Part shown: positions 22,723 through 31,530 of the stretch, piece by piece
Layout of the letters: each line of letters opens with the position of its first letter
Position numbering within the stretch: the stretch's first letter is position 1
Source: Flavobacteriales bacterium
GTDB taxonomy: Bacteria; Bacteroidota; Bacteroidia; Flavobacteriales_F; PHOS-HE28
Direction: 5' to 3'
DNA length: 64,000 bases
NCBI GenBank assembly: GCA_016717305.1
Contig: JADKFY010000001.1
Coordinates: 248,001 to 312,000, forward strand
Notes under the pieces: model-generated
The model's database searches: none
What the model saw: only the letters and a program-made list of their open reading frames with translations
Told to the model about the DNA's origin: nothing
Position numbers and translations under genes: made by a program

Positions 22723-24078
22723 TCACTGATGGATCTTGACAAAGGATCGAATTGTTGGTCCTTCGGAAGTGAGGATAACGCATCTGTAAGCACCATTCAC
22801 TAGATCACCCAATTCAAGAGCTATCCTTCCGTTCACGTTGGTCGATGGTAGGTGTTTGAGCACTGCTCTTCCCATTGCATCGAAGACGTTGATCGATACG
22901 ATCCGTGTGTTCACTGATGCGCTGATATGGATGTATTCGCTCGCCGGATTGGGAAAGAGCTGGATGTCCCTTCCATCCTCCAGATCTTCGATACCAACTT
23001 CCGGGCAGATAATGGAAACATCCAAGCCGTTGCAGTCATTCGGCCCATAGCAACACAATTCGCTAATGTTGAAGTTCGCTGCGGAAGTGTAGTTGCAGGC
23101 CAATGTATCCAAGCATCCGAACACGATGGCCGTTTGGCAGCTTCCGTCATCGCAACCAGCACTTGGGTCGTACTCCAAGAAGGCCGGATCCGTGCAACCG
23201 CATTGTGGTGGATAGGACAGTAGGCCCTTTGCAGTTTCGCCTATAAGTAATATGGAGTCTCCTGATACGAAGCGCAACACGGTTCCATCACCACTTTGAA
23301 TATCGACGTTGATCCGGAACCGAAGATCACCGGTAGTTGTTAGCTGGGCGATAAGTATCCGGTTCGTGGCATCCGGCCCGCGAACACCAGGAACACTACA
23401 TAACAACCGCGTGTCGGTGTTGCTGAAATTTCCGGAGGTGGTTTCCGCACCGAATACCGCATCTGGTGACGCGCCTGTCACTTGGAAATTAGGAGGCAAA
23501 GCGGGTACGCCCTCAAGTGACGTGAGGCCGTCCTGCTCGGTCAACGGTACTCCCGCTTCCGGGTCGCCATTCACCAATAGTCCACCAGGGATATTTGCGC
23601 TGCCCCCATCATTGTTGGAGCCGCCCACTATGGATCCGTCAGGATCATCCACTTTGGGCAAGCCGAACTTTTGGTTGGTTGCAGCTCCGAAGGATAGCCA
23701 TGAATCCAAGGCAACGGTGTTCTCGTCCAAGGCGCTATTGTTGATCTCATGCCCGAATGTCCTTCCACGGTCAATGTTGTTGAAGAACGGTGCTGAACTT
23801 TCGATGACCAAGGGATGTTCTGGACTGCCGAAGATCGATCGGAGCGAACAATCATCACAGAGGTCGAGGTATACGCGATAGGTCTTCGAACCAGGGGTCA
23901 ATGGGCCTCCAATGTCGTCCGTTCCGTCATTCTGGTCGGAGAGGTAATAGGTCTCCACGAACACGTTCTCAATGTCGTTCTGCGCTAGGGCCAAGTTCGA
24001 AATGCTGAAGACCCAGATCACAAAGAACAAGCGGAAAGTTCGGCACACGTTCGATCGAAAGGTTTGATACGACCCCAT
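22723..24078 (-). CDS. Secreted paralog-family protein with T9SS sorting domain
   Basis: A 451-residue protein. A hydrophobic signal segment ending at LALAQ is followed by the shared domain: IENVFVETYYLSDQNDG, KTYRVYLDLCDDCSLRSIFG, VALDSWLSFGAATNQKFG, DGSIVGGSNNDGGS and NRILIAQLTTTGDLRFRIN. Two modules of the Bacteroidota type CxDPxxxxYxxxAxCDDGSC follow, then a type A sorting domain (IQLFPNPASEY to the terminal RSFVKIHQ). Its start codon overlaps the stop of the TonB-dependent receptor by one base (TAATG), so the two are translationally coupled. Pairing of a receptor with a secreted partner recalls SusCD-like logic, but no SusD is present. Confidence 0.78.
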   Translation of the reverse strand: MGSYQTFRSNVCRTFRLFFVIWVFSISNLALAQNDIENVFVETYYLSDQNDGTDDIGGPLTPGSKTYRVYLDLCDDCSLRSIFGSPEHPLVIESSAPFFNNIDRGRTFGHEINNSALDENTVALDSWLSFGAATNQKFGLPKVDDPDGSIVGGSNNDGGSANIPGGLLVNGDPEAGVPLTEQDGLTSLEGVPALPPNFQVTGASPDAVFGAETTSGNFSNTDTRLLCSVPGVRGPDATNRILIAQLTTTGDLRFRINVDIQSGDGTVLRFVSGDSILLIGETAKGLLSYPPQCGCTDPAFLEYDPSAGCDDGSCQTAIVFGCLDTLACNYTSAANFNISELCCYGPNDCNGLDVSIICPEVGIEDLEDGRDIQLFPNPASEYIHISASVNTRIVSINVFDAMGRAVLKHLPSTNVNGRIALELGDLVNGAYRCVILTSEGPTIRSFVKIHQ

Positions 24079-27000
24079 TATCGAATGGTATATGAAATGG
24101 TAAGTGCGTATTCAGAGCCGTACCTGTACTTGTCGAAATCGAACGAATAGCCCTCTTCAAATTTGTACGCCCTGCGTATAGGCGCATTCAGCAGGTTCCT
24201 GACGCGGAACCGCGCTCCCCAGTGCTTTCCGAAATTCTTGGTCGCGGTGATGTCGATCTGGTGCCGTGGCATTTCATACGCTTGTATCCCCTCAGGGTCG
24301 AGTTCCGAATTGACCACGAACAACTTCGGCCCCTGCACATTGTACGAGACACTGAACACCAGACCGAGGCTGTCCAAAGAGTAGTTCAACATGCTGTTGA
24401 CGATATACGGTGCTTGACCATACATGGGCGTACTGATCTTGAGCTCGGTGCCCGTCGCGGTAGAGGTGAGGTCCGATCGGGATCGCATGAATGTGACATT
24501 CCCGCGCCATTCCAAACCGCGTAGGATCCCGATGCGTCCTTCGAGTTCCAAGCCATCAACAATGGATCGGTCGGCATTCCTCCAAGTGAAGCCCCCGGCC
24601 GCGGTGGAAAGGAGTTCGATGTGGTTCTTGAACTCCTTGTGGAATGCACTTACTGTTATGTTATTCCCATTGGCGAAGAAACGTTCCAATCGGATATCGA
24701 AATTATCGATGCTCGGCATTTTCAAGGTCGGATTACCATAGACCGGTGCGTTGAGGAGGTAGTCGAACAGTTGCACCACCGATAACTCACGGAAACTAGG
24801 CCGGGCCAGCGATCTGAAATAGCTTAGGCGAAGGTTCATTGGACCACTTGGTTCTTTCCGGAGCTTGTGGACCACGTTGATGCTAGGAAGGAAATCCCAC
24901 TGATCGATCGTGCCCGGTATCGCTGGCTTTGGTTCAGCGGAGCCTCCTCCGCCTGCGGAGAGATCGCCTACGGTTCCACGCGTTGTGTCATTCGCAGCGA
25001 GGCCGAGTTCGTGAAACCGGAGAATGTCCGTCAGCAGGTCCGTGTGTTCAACACGAAGGCCACCAATGACCCGTGTTCGTTCGGTTATGGCATAGTCGCC
25101 CATGATATATGCGGCGGAAACTTCGCTGATACCGATGTCGTTGTCCTTGAACGTTCCGAATGGACTGTAGCGTGAAGTGAAACGGCCATCCGGACCCAAT
25201 TCAAAACGGCCGGGTTGTTCCCATTGCGATGGACCCGGGGCGCCTAGCACGGTGAAGTAGCTCTGTTGGTTCGTGCGCTCATTTCTGCGATATCCCCCAC
25301 CAAACTTGATGGTCCGGGGTAATTTTTCCTTGTCACCTAATGGAAGCGCGAACGAAAGACGGGCATCCAGCAAGGTCTCATTCAGGAATCTATAAATACG
25401 GCCAGGCGGGGTGAGCGCCCCATCCACATTGTCAATGGATCCGCCATCCGCTGGTTTGATGTATTGCAACGTTTTCAAGTCGAGCACGTTGCGCTTACCA
25501 TCCGAATAGGAAACATCGGTCTCCACTTTCAAGTTGAGCGCAGGGATCAAGTGGCGCGATCCGTATTGATACACCCAAAGTTTCCGCTCCTCATAGAATT
25601 GATCTTCGCTAATGAAGGTCTCCCCACTGATCGGCGGTGCAAGGAAGGTCAATACGCGAGCATTGTTCTGCCCAAGTACGTTCGGCATCACCATCACAGA
25701 GAAACTGTTGTTGCGGTCCAGTTTGAAGGCAAAGTTGCCAAGCGCGTTCCAACCGGCCGATTCCGTGATGATGCGCTGCGACCCTTTCCGAAGGAAGTCG
25801 CTGCCAGGATCCGTGTCGTTGTATCGTTCCAACGTCCTTCCAAGCGTGGCATCGCCATCATATTCCGTATCCGTTGAGTAGCGCAAGCCCAATAGAAAGC
25901 CAAGGGTCTTGGGGGTCCTGGCTTTCTTGAATAGCTGGATCTGGTTGCCAATGCTGATGGATTGGTTGAAGTTCGGCCTTCCGGTAGCGTCCGTAACGCG
26001 CCAGTTCGCATTGTTGAAACGCGTGTTCAATTGCGCCAACTCGCCGTTCACGGTAGGCGAGAAGTACGCGAGGTCGTATGTGTTGTTGTAAGTGCTCACC
26101 GCAGCTGCCACGGCGTTCGCATCGTAGATCTGGCCCGGTGGTAAAAGACCGAGTTCCGTGAGCGAAAGATGTGGAATTGTTCCGGACGTGGCCATCGAAG
26201 TTCCTTGGAAGCCGGGCGTGCTGGATATGATCCCATATTGGTTGAGGTAGTTCCCTAAACCCAACAGTAGGAGCTGCTCATAGAGGTTCGGCTCCTTGAA
26301 ATTGGGGAACTGCTCAATGTCAACGGGTACGCCGTCGGGGATCGCCCGCAAACCGTCATCTTGCCCAAGCCAGTCCGTCGAACTCCGTGCTCCTATCACC
26401 ACGTTCTTGAAACTCGAATTTGGGTTGTAACCGAAGGTGGTACTAACACTTACACGAAGCCGATCAGGGTAATCGCTGGTGTTCAAGGATACATACGCAC
26501 CGGACCAATCACCGGGCTGGTCCGGGGTGGCTGTCTTGGTGATCACGATATTGTCCAAAAGACCCGTTGGAAAGAGGTCGAGGCGCAAGTTGTTGGTCAA
26601 CGGGTCCATGGTGGGGATCCGGCTTCCATTGATGCTCGTTACGATGTAACGGTCCGCCAGGCCGCGAACAGTGATGAAGGATCCTACCGTGGAAACGCCA
26701 GTCACTCTTCGCACCGCTTGCGAAGCTTCACTGTCCCCGGTCCGAAGCATGCGGTCCGAGGAGATATAGTCAATCGAAGCCCCGGCATTGATCTTCAATT
26801 TGTCCAAATAACCATCTCCCGTACGTTTAGCCTTTGCCTCGACTTCAACCATGCCAAGCTGCACACTGTTTTCCTTCATTTCAACGTTCAACACCAATGC
26901 ATTCCCATTTGCTATAGTGACGACGTGTTCCTGTGGAACGGCTCCGATAAAGGAGAAGACCAAGGTGATCGCTCCGGTGCGCTCGATCCGCAAGCTGTAC

Positions 27001-27176
27001 GCACCGTCCAGGTCCGTTACGGTTCCTACACCCGGTTCATCCTTGATCACAATGTTCGCACCGATCAAAGTCTCGCCTTCTTGATCGGTTACGCGCCCTC
27101 GAACAATGCCTTGCGAGAGGGCCATAAGTTGGATGAATGCCGCCAGGATGGTAAGTACGATGCGCATTCCGCTCAT
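24078..27176 (-). CDS. TonB-dependent outer-membrane receptor
   Basis: A 1032-residue receptor. The N-terminal signal peptide is followed by a carboxypeptidase-regulatory-like domain (IVRGRVTDQEGETLIGANIV, about 23-105), a plug domain (about 120-250, with VRRVTGVSTVGSFITVRGL) and a long beta-barrel of about 750 residues ending in YALTISYTIR. Such receptors import siderophores, vitamins, glycans or peptides using TonB energy. No SusD partner follows; instead the next genes are the secreted paralog family, with a one-base overlap. Another in-frame Met lies three codons in and is an equally likely start. The substrate cannot be told from sequence. Confidence 0.9.
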   Translation of the reverse strand: MSGMRIVLTILAAFIQLMALSQGIVRGRVTDQEGETLIGANIVIKDEPGVGTVTDLDGAYSLRIERTGAITLVFSFIGAVPQEHVVTIANGNALVLNVEMKENSVQLGMVEVEAKAKRTGDGYLDKLKINAGASIDYISSDRMLRTGDSEASQAVRRVTGVSTVGSFITVRGLADRYIVTSINGSRIPTMDPLTNNLRLDLFPTGLLDNIVITKTATPDQPGDWSGAYVSLNTSDYPDRLRVSVSTTFGYNPNSSFKNVVIGARSSTDWLGQDDGLRAIPDGVPVDIEQFPNFKEPNLYEQLLLLGLGNYLNQYGIISSTPGFQGTSMATSGTIPHLSLTELGLLPPGQIYDANAVAAAVSTYNNTYDLAYFSPTVNGELAQLNTRFNNANWRVTDATGRPNFNQSISIGNQIQLFKKARTPKTLGFLLGLRYSTDTEYDGDATLGRTLERYNDTDPGSDFLRKGSQRIITESAGWNALGNFAFKLDRNNSFSVMVMPNVLGQNNARVLTFLAPPISGETFISEDQFYEERKLWVYQYGSRHLIPALNLKVETDVSYSDGKRNVLDLKTLQYIKPADGGSIDNVDGALTPPGRIYRFLNETLLDARLSFALPLGDKEKLPRTIKFGGGYRRNERTNQQSYFTVLGAPGPSQWEQPGRFELGPDGRFTSRYSPFGTFKDNDIGISEVSAAYIMGDYAITERTRVIGGLRVEHTDLLTDILRFHELGLAANDTTRGTVGDLSAGGGGSAEPKPAIPGTIDQWDFLPSINVVHKLRKEPSGPMNLRLSYFRSLARPSFRELSVVQLFDYLLNAPVYGNPTLKMPSIDNFDIRLERFFANGNNITVSAFHKEFKNHIELLSTAAGGFTWRNADRSIVDGLELEGRIGILRGLEWRGNVTFMRSRSDLTSTATGTELKISTPMYGQAPYIVNSMLNYSLDSLGLVFSVSYNVQGPKLFVVNSELDPEGIQAYEMPRHQIDITATKNFGKHWGARFRVRNLLNAPIRRAYKFEEGYSFDFDKYRYGSEYALTISYTIR

Positions 27177-27442
27177 TGGTCCGATCTAGGGCGCAAAGGT
27201 TGTTGGACCGGATCCAGGACCTGTTAGCCCTTAATTACCAGTGATCTACTTTTTCCGCCGGATCTTGCTCCCATTCGGACCATACATCCACTGAGCTGTG
27301 CTCAATATGTCATTCGATCTTAAGTGATCATCAACGTTCTGTTTTGGCGCTCCGTTGCTGATCGCCTCCCGATACATTTGGCCGGATCCCACTACCTGTT
27401 CGATCGTGGTCCGATCCCTATCCATGAACGGTTTGGTATAAG
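27177..27442. other. Intergenic region
   Basis: Divergent gap between the receptor and the HNH gene; promoters for both should lie here. The best minus-strand -7 candidate is AACCTTTG, one base off consensus. Nothing else is seen. Confidence 0.45.
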
Positions 27443-28144
27443 ATGGTTTATCTCTTTGATGGTGATGATGATGGATACCTGAGATGGATCGAAGAAGATC
27501 CGGCAGGCTTTGTCCTGAACATCAAACGGCACGATGGTTCCCGGATCTGTAGCATCCATCGGGCGGATTGCCCGCACATCCGTGTGCTCAGGAACCAAAC
27601 TGGCTTTGGCGGGTTTACCGGAAGGACCGTGATCAAGATCTGCGCTCGTTCCTATCAGGAACTTCTGGATCATCTATTGGCCGATCGACGATCGAATTTG
27701 TTGAAGGTGATTCCCTGTAAACGCTGCGGCCCGCGCAACGTGGACATTGTATTTGAGCGATCGCCAGAAGAAGTGGGACCAGAATACGCGAATGGTCCTC
27801 ATGCGTTGGCGGTCCAAGTGAACAGGTACGAGCATGAACCCATGGCGCGGGCCAAGTGCATCAGGGCACATGGTCCATTGTGTGCTGTGTGCAATGTCGA
27901 CTTGGAACAGATGTATGGCACGCTCGGAAAACAAGCGATCCGCGTTCACCACATCCATCCGCTGCACACGTTGGCGGCCGGGTACGTATTGGATCCCGTG
28001 GACGACCTTGTTCCCGTTTGCCCGAATTGCCACCTGATCATGCATCGTGGAAGAGATCAGGCAGTGAGCGTTGAGCAGCTAAGACGGATCATTGCACTCA
28101 ACGGTGCGCAAAGGGTAAAAGCACGAATGGCGCAGGGGTATTAA
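27443..28144 (+). CDS. HNH endonuclease
   Basis: A 233-residue protein with a C-terminal HNH nuclease domain. The motif parts are CAVCNVDLEQMYG (first CxxC), IRVHHIHPL (catalytic His pair), DPVDDLVPVCPNCHLIMHRG (second CxxC and the N/H residues). This is the McrA-like arrangement with zinc-binding Cys pairs. The N-terminal about 130 residues (including CKRCGPRNVD) are not recognised and may recognise DNA. No methyltransferase, toxin partner or phage gene is next to it, and about 270 and 360 bases of noncoding sequence flank it. It may be a solitary restriction or homing-type gene. Confidence 0.85.
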   Translation: MVYLFDGDDDGYLRWIEEDPAGFVLNIKRHDGSRICSIHRADCPHIRVLRNQTGFGGFTGRTVIKICARSYQELLDHLLADRRSNLLKVIPCKRCGPRNVDIVFERSPEEVGPEYANGPHALAVQVNRYEHEPMARAKCIRAHGPLCAVCNVDLEQMYGTLGKQAIRVHHIHPLHTLAAGYVLDPVDDLVPVCPNCHLIMHRGRDQAVSVEQLRRIIALNGAQRVKARMAQGY

Positions 28145-28505
28145 AGAGCTCAGTATGTTATTTTGCCCTCTTCAGAGGCGGTCCATTATCGGCTTTGCAC
28201 GGATCAAAGGAGGTAACCTCAGCTGTCGGCGCACAGGGCATGTAGCTCATCCACGACTTGGAAGTTGCCGACGTAGGTGGCTTGCTTTGTTGGATGTAGC
28301 TTAGGGCTAATATGACGGACCATACTACAACAGGCCAAGCAGAGAGGTAGCAGGATCTCGAAGCGAAGACCCGGCTACGGCTTAGGGTCCTTAAAAAGGA
28401 GGACCTGACGAGGTTTAATTTGGCAACCGACCATGTGGCTATTCTTTCCCGGCCACATACGGCTTCCCAATGCCTCGTGGCCTGCGTGCCGCATACCTTT
28501 AGGCC
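28145..28505. other. Intergenic region
   Basis: About 360 bases without a gene. It has an inverted repeat GGTCCT / AGGACC around an A-rich loop at 28386-28405, and a near-consensus -7 element (TTAATTTG, 28415-28422) that could serve the next gene. Confidence 0.45.
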
Positions 28506-29999
28506 ATGCGCATTCTGCTTTTCCTCGTGTTCCTATTTTCCGTTCCGACAGTCATCGCACAAACATGGACACCCGTGGGCAGCGGTGCCAGCTCCAGCGT
28601 GTACGCCTTGGAACCCTTTAATGGCGAATTGTATGCAGGCGGGCTTTTCACGGAGATCGGCGGAGTGAATACAAGCTACTTGGCCCGGTGGAACGGGACA
28701 GCATGGAACAGCGTCGCCAGCTTGATCACCTACATGGCAGCAGATGGCCTTTATGCGAACGACACGGCACTCTTTATAGGCGACCTGGGGCGAGTACGGT
28801 TCTGGAACGGCACCAACCTTTACAACCTTACAGGGGTAAGCAGTGCTTCCTTCAATAGCGCTGTCAACAGCATGGCCCACTTCCAAGATACACTTTACGT
28901 AGGCGGTTTCTTTTCCTCACCCTTACCGCATATTGCGAAATGGAACGGCACATCGTACGATCCCCTCACCACCGGCTGCAATGCGCAAGTGAGTGAGCTG
29001 GCCCCGTTCCAAGGCCAGTTGTTCGCTTGTGGCAATTTCCTACTCGCCGGGGATTCGCTGGTTGCCCATACGGCGCTGTGGAATGGCACGACGTGGAACC
29101 GGATGGGTACCGGGGTGAGCGACGATGTGTTCGTTAGCTGCATGTTCCAGGACACCCTCTACATAGGTGGACGATTCACCCAAGCGAACGGCTTGCCCGC
29201 CAGCCGGGTCGCAAAGTGGAACGGAAGCCAATGGGTGCGGGTTGGAGGTACCCTGAACGACTACGTAACGGCCATGACCGTTTACCGCGGGCAGTTTTAC
29301 ATCGGCGGGGCTTTCACTACACCCAACCACATTGCACGGCTGTCCGGTAGTGCGTGGTTGCCCGTGGGAATTGGCTGCAATGGCAATGTGCGTACGATGG
29401 AAGTGTTCCACGACAGTCTTTTCGTGGGTGGCAACTTCACCCTTGCCGGTGGGGACTCCGCGGCCAACATTGCCAAATGGCACGTGCCGGAAGCGCCGGT
29501 CGCTGCGTTTGATGTCAGCAGCGCATTGCTGTGCCCGAACGGGTGCACCACCTTCACGGACAACTCCCCGAACGGTGTTTCGAGCTGGGTGTGGAGTTTT
29601 CCGGGTGGCACACCCGACAACAGCACGGACAGCATGCCCACGGTGTGCTATGCGGCACCGGGCACCTATCCCGTAACACTTACCGTGATCAACGATGGGG
29701 GGAGCGATACGGCAACGGACAGCGCGGCCGTGGAGGTGGACATCTGCTCGGGCCTCCAACCTGCATCCATTACGGAAGAGTTCGCCATCTGGCCCGTTCC
29801 TGTGCAACAAATAGTGCAACTGCTGCTGCCCGGCAGCGGTACGATCACCATACACGATGTGCAAGGTCGCGTGGTGCTCCAAACGCGAAGCCTTGGCAAC
29901 CGGACCGTGCTCGATACTTCCGCACTGCCCGCAGGCATCTACGTGTTGCGTTATACCGGAAATGGTGCATCGATCTCCCGGACGTTCATAAAAGAATAG
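28506..29999 (+). CDS. T9SS-secreted beta-propeller/PKD protein
   Basis: A 497-residue secreted protein. It has a signal peptide (to TVIAQ), then about seven repeats of the form LYVGGxFxxxxxxxAxxxAKWNGxxWxxxG that should form a propeller of the galactose-oxidase type. A PKD domain (WVWSFPGGTPDNSTDS and TVCYAAPGTYPVTLTV) and a type A T9SS sorting domain (FAIWPVPVQQIV to the terminal SRTFIKE) follow. Propeller repeats of this type are common in Bacteroidota surface proteins, and a binding or adhesion role is the usual guess. No catalytic residues stand out. It is flanked by noncoding DNA on both sides and appears to be a single-gene unit. Confidence 0.82.
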   Translation: MRILLFLVFLFSVPTVIAQTWTPVGSGASSSVYALEPFNGELYAGGLFTEIGGVNTSYLARWNGTAWNSVASLITYMAADGLYANDTALFIGDLGRVRFWNGTNLYNLTGVSSASFNSAVNSMAHFQDTLYVGGFFSSPLPHIAKWNGTSYDPLTTGCNAQVSELAPFQGQLFACGNFLLAGDSLVAHTALWNGTTWNRMGTGVSDDVFVSCMFQDTLYIGGRFTQANGLPASRVAKWNGSQWVRVGGTLNDYVTAMTVYRGQFYIGGAFTTPNHIARLSGSAWLPVGIGCNGNVRTMEVFHDSLFVGGNFTLAGGDSAANIAKWHVPEAPVAAFDVSSALLCPNGCTTFTDNSPNGVSSWVWSFPGGTPDNSTDSMPTVCYAAPGTYPVTLTVINDGGSDTATDSAAVEVDICSGLQPASITEEFAIWPVPVQQIVQLLLPGSGTITIHDVQGRVVLQTRSLGNRTVLDTSALPAGIYVLRYTGNGASISRTFIKE

Positions 30000-30341
30000 G
30001 TGTTGGAGCAGTAGAGAGAAACGACCATATGTGCGATGCTCTTGATCTTCGCAGGGCATTCACTGCGCCACCCTTTGTTCGTTTGGCGGGGCTGGTTCCT
30101 AAGAAGGAGAACCTTCAAGGATCAAAGACCAATAGGCTGCTTAGCGCCGCCACCTAAAAGGCTTTCGGCCCAGTGGTTGGTTAGGCGCTTTTGGTGTTGA
30201 GTGGCTGCCAGCTAGCGGAACGGCATTTAGGCTGCAAAGGCCAAAAGCTATTAAGCCAAAGAGGTCATGGAACTCTGTTGGATGTAACGAATGTACTCTG
30301 TGTAGAACTGGTCTAGGACAAGGCCCTGCACCCAAACCCGC
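30000..30341. other. Intergenic region
   Basis: Convergent gap of about 340 bases. It contains a weak inverted repeat (AGCGCC at 30143-30148 and GGCGCT at 30184-30189) and a TGTTGGATGTA string also seen at about 28290. No gene or strong terminator is seen. Confidence 0.4.
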
Positions 30342-31145
30342 TCACCCCTCTTCCTGCTCCAACACCAACAACGGAAGTTCCGTGTCCAGCGCCAACTCCT
30401 TCGCAACGCTGGTGTGCAGCAAGCGGCTGAGCAGTCCTTTGTGCCGGTGCAGCACGGCGATCATGTTCGCTTTGTTATCACGCGCGGCTTGGATCAGGCC
30501 TTCAACCACATCCGTTCCCTGTGGTTCCAATACCGTGAAGGGCACATCGGGGAGGAGCACGGCCATGCGTTCCCGTGTGGTTCCCAAGGCTGGCTTACCG
30601 CTGTCGATGTGGGCGACGAGCACTTCGGCTTTGTGGCGCAAGGCCATCAGGCGTAGCATGGAAAGTTTGTCCGGGTCCATCACCTCGCGGTCGTCCGCAA
30701 GGATGATGCGGCGTACTTGTGCCAGTTCGGCCCTTGCCGGAACAGTGATCACCGGAACCGCACTGGTACGTATGATATCGGAGGTGTTGCTGCCGAAGAG
30801 GCCATTGCCGGAACGGCCCTTGGTGCCCACCACCACGGCATCGGCCCCGCGCTCTTCGGTCAGGTCAAGCAAGGCTTGGGGCAGCGGTCCCAACAGCAAT
30901 TGGTGTTCCACGGATATGGCTCCGGTCACCTCAACGAATTCCTTGGCCGAAGCCGCAAGCCCATCACGCGCTGCTTCCAGTAATTCGGGGGAATACGCCG
31001 GTATCGTGGGGACCAGGGATCCGGGGTCGAAGTGGGCATGTACCAATATGTAGGTGACATCGGTGTTGCCGAAGAGATGGGCCGCATAACGTGCGGCATG
31101 CAAAGCATCCGGACTGAAGTCGGTGGCGATGATGATACGGGACAT
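30342..31145 (-). CDS. Universal stress protein, two tandem Usp domains
   Basis: A 267-residue cytoplasmic protein of two fused UspA domains. The first begins MSRIIIATDFSPDALHAARYA and ends with the nucleotide-binding pattern VVVGTKGRSGNGLFGSNTS and VPVITVPA. The second is degenerate (RRIILADDREVMD, then MIAVLHRHKGLLSRLLHTS). Tandem Usp proteins help survival under stress and starvation and often bind ATP. The ORF can be extended upstream, but the family start is the Met given here; the upstream 225 bases are noncoding. A hairpin ACCTTGG-TTCG-CCAAGGT at 31153-31170 lies just before the start and may act as an operator or leader structure. Confidence 0.88.
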   Translation of the reverse strand: MSRIIIATDFSPDALHAARYAAHLFGNTDVTYILVHAHFDPGSLVPTIPAYSPELLEAARDGLAASAKEFVEVTGAISVEHQLLLGPLPQALLDLTEERGADAVVVGTKGRSGNGLFGSNTSDIIRTSAVPVITVPARAELAQVRRIILADDREVMDPDKLSMLRLMALRHKAEVLVAHIDSGKPALGTTRERMAVLLPDVPFTVLEPQGTDVVEGLIQAARDNKANMIAVLHRHKGLLSRLLHTSVAKELALDTELPLLVLEQEEG

Positions 31146-31233
31146 GGACAGGACCTTGGTTCGCCAAGGTAGTGCGATCACCATTTTATGGTCGAACCTT
31201 CGATGGTTAATAGCCGAATAGCTGAATGGAAGG

Positions 31234-31304
31234 AACCGTGAATGGACGTGAATGCACATGAATAGATAGATCTTATTTCCGTTCATTCCCGTCCATTCAC
31301 GGTT
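31234..31304. repeat. Inverted repeat, 21-base arms
   Basis: The left arm AACCGTGAATGGACGTGAATG (31234-31254) and the right arm (31284-31304) are complementary at 20 of 21 positions around a 29-base loop. It lies between the divergent Usp and adhesin genes. Arms rich in GTGAATGGACGTGAATG resemble REP-like elements found scattered in many bacterial genomes. Confidence 0.75.
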
Positions 31305-31530
31305 CAAGAAATGAGGTGGACCTTGCGTGCTCTTGGACCAAGGCCCGATCGTCCCTGCCCACGCAACCAACTTCCTGCGTCTTGGCTTTTCTTTGTACGA
31401 GCGGCCACGTGTGTTACCCCCTTAAACACCGGCCTGTGTGAAAGTGCGCACTATGCCCAACATATTCCCTTACCCTCCGCCGCTACCTTCGGCGTGGCCG
31501 TGGCGGTTCTGTTCCGCGGTCGTTCACAAC

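Noticed and set aside
27443..28144. HNH gene as part of a restriction or anti-phage system
   Set aside because: No methyltransferase, helicase or other defence gene is adjacent.
30143..30189. attC-like or terminator structure in the 30.1 kb gap
   Set aside because: Only six-base arms, no integrase and no conserved core sites.
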